DNA from: Marivita lacus
GTDB taxonomy: Bacteria > Pseudomonadota > Alphaproteobacteria > Rhodobacterales > Rhodobacteraceae
Assembly (NCBI RefSeq): GCF_014637725.1
Contig: NZ_BMFC01000006.1
Coordinates: 62,001-126,000 of the forward strand
DNA length: 64,000 nt
Reading direction: 5' to 3'
Positions 62,169 to 64,000 of the stretch are shown piece after piece. Position 1 is the first letter of the stretch. The number at the start of each line of letters is the position of its first letter. A program made the translations under genes and the position numbers. Under the pieces are notes generated by a model, which was given only the letters and a program-made list of their open reading frames with translations, was not told where the DNA came from and did no database searches.

Positions 62169-63106
62169 GCCCATACCCCGAATTTGTCGAGACCCGCTTC
62201 AATCAGGATCGCGCCGAAATGCGCGAAGAGATAGAGAAGCGACAGTTTGAAGAACTTGCGTTCTGCAAGAAAATTGTCCTCTTCCGACATGTCCTCGTCC
62301 CGGCGCCAGATCTGGAGCGCTCCGCGAAGGAACATCGCGTTGAGCACGACGGACGTGGCGATGTAGACCGGCCCGCCAATCGAGGTGAAGCCTGCCGCCA
62401 CGGCAAGGATCGCCAGCAGCACCGTGTAGACCAGAATGTGGTTGCGCGTCGCCCGGCGACCGTGGGTCACGGTCAGCATCGGCACGTCGGCATTATCGTA
62501 GTCCTTGCGCATGAACAGCGCCAGTGCCCAGAAATGCGGCGGCGTCCACATGAAGGTCAGGCAGAACATCAGCACCGACTCGACGCTCACGCCGCCGGTT
62601 GCCGCAGCCCAGCCGATCATCGGAGGGAAGGCGCCAGCAGCACCGCCGATGACGATGTTCTGCGGTGTCCAGCGCTTGAGCCACATCGTGTAGATCACGA
62701 CGTAGAAGAAGATGGTGAAGGCCAGGAGCCCCGCCGCGACCCAGTTGGTCGCCAGGCCAAGGAACACGACCGAAAACACCGACAGCGCCATACCGATGGC
62801 AAAGGCTTCTTCGCCCGTGACCTTGCCCGCAGGGATCGGGCGGTGCTGGGTGCGCTTCATCACGGCGTCGATATCGGCATCCCACCACATGTTCAGCGCG
62901 CCCGATGCGCCGCCTCCGATGGCGATGAACAGGATCGCGCAGAATGCAATGAACGGGTGCACCGGGGTCGGTGCCGCCAGCAGTCCGACAAAAGCCGTGA
63001 ACACGACAAGCGTCATCACGCGCGGCTTGAGAAGCGCAAAGAAATCGCTGAACTGCGCGTCGTTCTCGGCGCTGCGTACCGTGGTGTTGATGCTTGTATC
63101 GGTCAC
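62165..63106 (-). CDS. ctaB: Protoheme IX farnesyltransferase CtaB (heme O synthase)
   Basis: This 313-aa membrane enzyme adds the farnesyl tail to heme b to make heme o. It has about nine hydrophobic spans. The UbiA-type prenyl-diphosphate motif is MWWDADIDAVMKRTQHRPIP, and a second Asp motif lies in FMRKDYDNADVPML. It overlaps the small membrane protein gene by 4 bp. A hairpin separates it from ctaC. Confidence 0.97.
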   Translation of the reverse strand: MTDTSINTTVRSAENDAQFSDFFALLKPRVMTLVVFTAFVGLLAAPTPVHPFIAFCAILFIAIGGGASGALNMWWDADIDAVMKRTQHRPIPAGKVTGEEAFAIGMALSVFSVVFLGLATNWVAAGLLAFTIFFYVVIYTMWLKRWTPQNIVIGGAAGAFPPMIGWAAATGGVSVESVLMFCLTFMWTPPHFWALALFMRKDYDNADVPMLTVTHGRRATRNHILVYTVLLAILAVAAGFTSIGGPVYIATSVVLNAMFLRGALQIWRRDEDMSEEDNFLAERKFFKLSLLYLFAHFGAILIEAGLDKFGVWA

Positions 63107-63147
63107 GTGTGTCTTGCCTGCGTTGGGTCAGGTTGGCCTGTCGATAG

Positions 63148-63174
63148 GGCGCACGCGGTCACTCCGCGTGCGCC
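63148..63174. other. Hairpin between ctaC and ctaB
   Basis: GGCGCACGCGG (63148-63158) and CCGCGTGCGCC (63164-63174) form a perfect 11-bp stem with a 5-nt loop, 9 bp after the ctaC stop. No T-run follows on the minus strand. It could protect the ctaC mRNA end or reduce read-through. Confidence 0.5.
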
Positions 63175-63183
63175 GAAACGTGG

Positions 63184-64000
63184 TCAGTTGGTCAGAAGCG
63201 TGCGGACATCGACATACCCGCCCTCGGCCTTGGAGGCTTCGAGCCACGCGTCATAGGTGGCTTCGCTCACGACCTTGACGGTGATCGGCATATAGGCATG
63301 CGCCTGGCCGCAAAGCTCGGAGCACTGGCCGAAATAGACGCCTTCCTTCTCGGCAGTGAACCACAGTTCCGCCAGACGACCGGGGATCGCGTCCTGCTTC
63401 ACACCGAAGGCCGGGATGGTCCAGGAATGGATCACGTCCGCGCCCGTGACCTGCATCACGACGGTCTTGCCGACGGGCACGATCACGGCGGTATCGGTGG
63501 CCAGAAGGAAATCCTCTTTCTGGTAACCCGCTTCGATCAGCTGCGCCTCGACGTCGGGGCTCATGCGGTTGTCGCCACCGGTGAAAGGCGAGCCGATCAT
63601 GTAGCCGTCATAGGCGAGGTCTTCGCCCACATATTCATAGCCCCAGTACCACTGGTAGCCGGTGACCTTGATGGTCAGGTCGCCTTCGGGGATTTCCTGC
63701 TGCTTGAACAGCACCGGGAGCGAGAAGGCACCGATGAACACCAGGATCAGGATCGGACCGACGGTCCACGCGATCTCGATCGATGTGTTGTGCGTAAAGC
63801 TGGAGGGGTTGGGGTTCGAGCGCCGGTTGTAGCGCACGATGCAGTAGGCCAGCAGCGCCGTCACGAACAGAACGATGGCAATGATGATGATGTTGATCAT
63901 CCCGTCGAGCCATTGAAGGTCGCGCGCGAGTTCGGTTGCCGCGGGTTGAAAGCCTGTACCCCGGTCCACCGGACGGCCGATAGTCTCGAGCGTTTGCTGG
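63184..64000 (-). CDS. ctaC: Cytochrome c oxidase subunit II CtaC, N-terminus cut by the window edge
   Basis: The frame is open to the window end, so the signal peptide and start are outside; 272 codons are visible. Two membrane spans are followed by the periplasmic CuA domain. The copper ligands are in place: His in [11 protein letters not shown], then Cys, Glu, Cys, His and Met in [15 protein letters not shown]. The WYWGYEY electron-entry motif is present. The visible sequence [30 protein letters not shown] precedes the first span. The GTG at 63969 is inside the protein and is not the start. Confidence 0.97.
   Translation of the reverse strand, partial: QQTLETIGRPVDRGTGFQPAATELARDLQWLDGMINIIIIAIVLFVTALLAYCIVRYNRRSNPNPSSFTHNTSIEIAWTVGPILILVFIGAFSLPVLFKQQEIPEGDLTIKVTGYQWYWGYEYVGEDLAYDGYMIGSPFTGGDNRMSPDVEAQLIEAGYQKEDFLLATDTAVIVPVGKTVVMQVTGADVIHSWTIPAFGVKQDAIPGRLAELWFTAEKEGVYFGQCSELCGQAHAYMPITVKVVSEATYDAWLEASKAEGGYVDVRTLLTN

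Overview
The window is GC-rich bacterial DNA, packed with genes, and reads as a chromosomal segment of an alphaproteobacterium of the Rhodobacteraceae (Roseobacter group). The best pointers are the gene string ctaC-ctaB-small ORF-ctaG-ctaE-SURF1-thrC-M16 peptidase-GNAT, a Rhodobacterales-style Tad pilus locus, a paa catabolic cluster with paaX and fused paaZ, and a type VI secretion system (T6SS) of the kind with TagJ, an FHA protein and a PpkA/PppA kinase-phosphatase pair. No insertion sequence, prophage, CRISPR array or rRNA operon was seen.

Region 1 (1-23.0 kb) is most of a T6SS locus. One rightward run carries tssC (cut by the window edge), hcp, tagJ, tssE, tssF, tssG, tssH/clpV, vgrG, an unrecognised 199-aa gene, a PAAR tip gene, tagH (FHA), tssK, tssL with an OmpA-type extension, tssM, tagF and pppA. 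The kinase gene ppkA and an OmpA-family gene face it from the minus strand. tssA and tssB presumably lie just left of the window. No tssJ was found. A membrane-anchored M15-type peptidase gene starts on the other side of the OmpA-family promoter region.

Region 2 (24.1-26.6 kb) is a compact galB-galC-galD operon for the lower part of the gallate/protocatechuate 4,5-cleavage pathway, without a ring-cleavage dioxygenase. Region 3 (26.6-31.5 kb) is one very large RTX calcium-binding protein with a DUF4214-like C-terminus and no type I transporter beside it.

Region 4 (31.6-40.0 kb) is a phenylacetate cluster: leftward paaZ-paaX, rightward paaI-paaK, leftward paaABCDE. It covers CoA activation, ring epoxidation, ring opening and aldehyde oxidation, proofreading thioesterase and repressor. 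The later beta-oxidation genes (paaF, G, H, J) are not here. A small membrane-protein gene and a tRNA with CAT anticodon follow.

Region 5 (41.0-54.2 kb) is a Tad/Flp pilus locus read leftwards: two Flp pilins, rcpC/cpaB, rcpA/cpaC secretin, an OmpA-type lipoprotein, tadZ/cpaE, tadA/cpaF, tadB, tadC, two TPR lipoproteins, a prepilin peptidase and then an uncharacterised AAA+ ATPase. A lytic transglycosylase gene diverges from the pilin promoter. Several strong hairpins subdivide this locus. Region 6 (54.2-56.5 kb) has an FAD-linked dehydrogenase and an exported metallo-beta-lactamase-fold protein.

Region 7 (56.6-64.0 kb) is the leftward cytochrome c oxidase (aa3) assembly operon, with ctaC cut by the window edge, plus threonine synthase, an M16 peptidase and a GNAT acetyltransferase. 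The most unusual signals are a TVI(K/A)P motif shared by TssL and PpkA that fits a phosphothreonine-FHA switch, an 11-bp sequence shared by the OmpA-family/ppkA and RTX upstream regions, and the chain of hairpins in the Tad operon.
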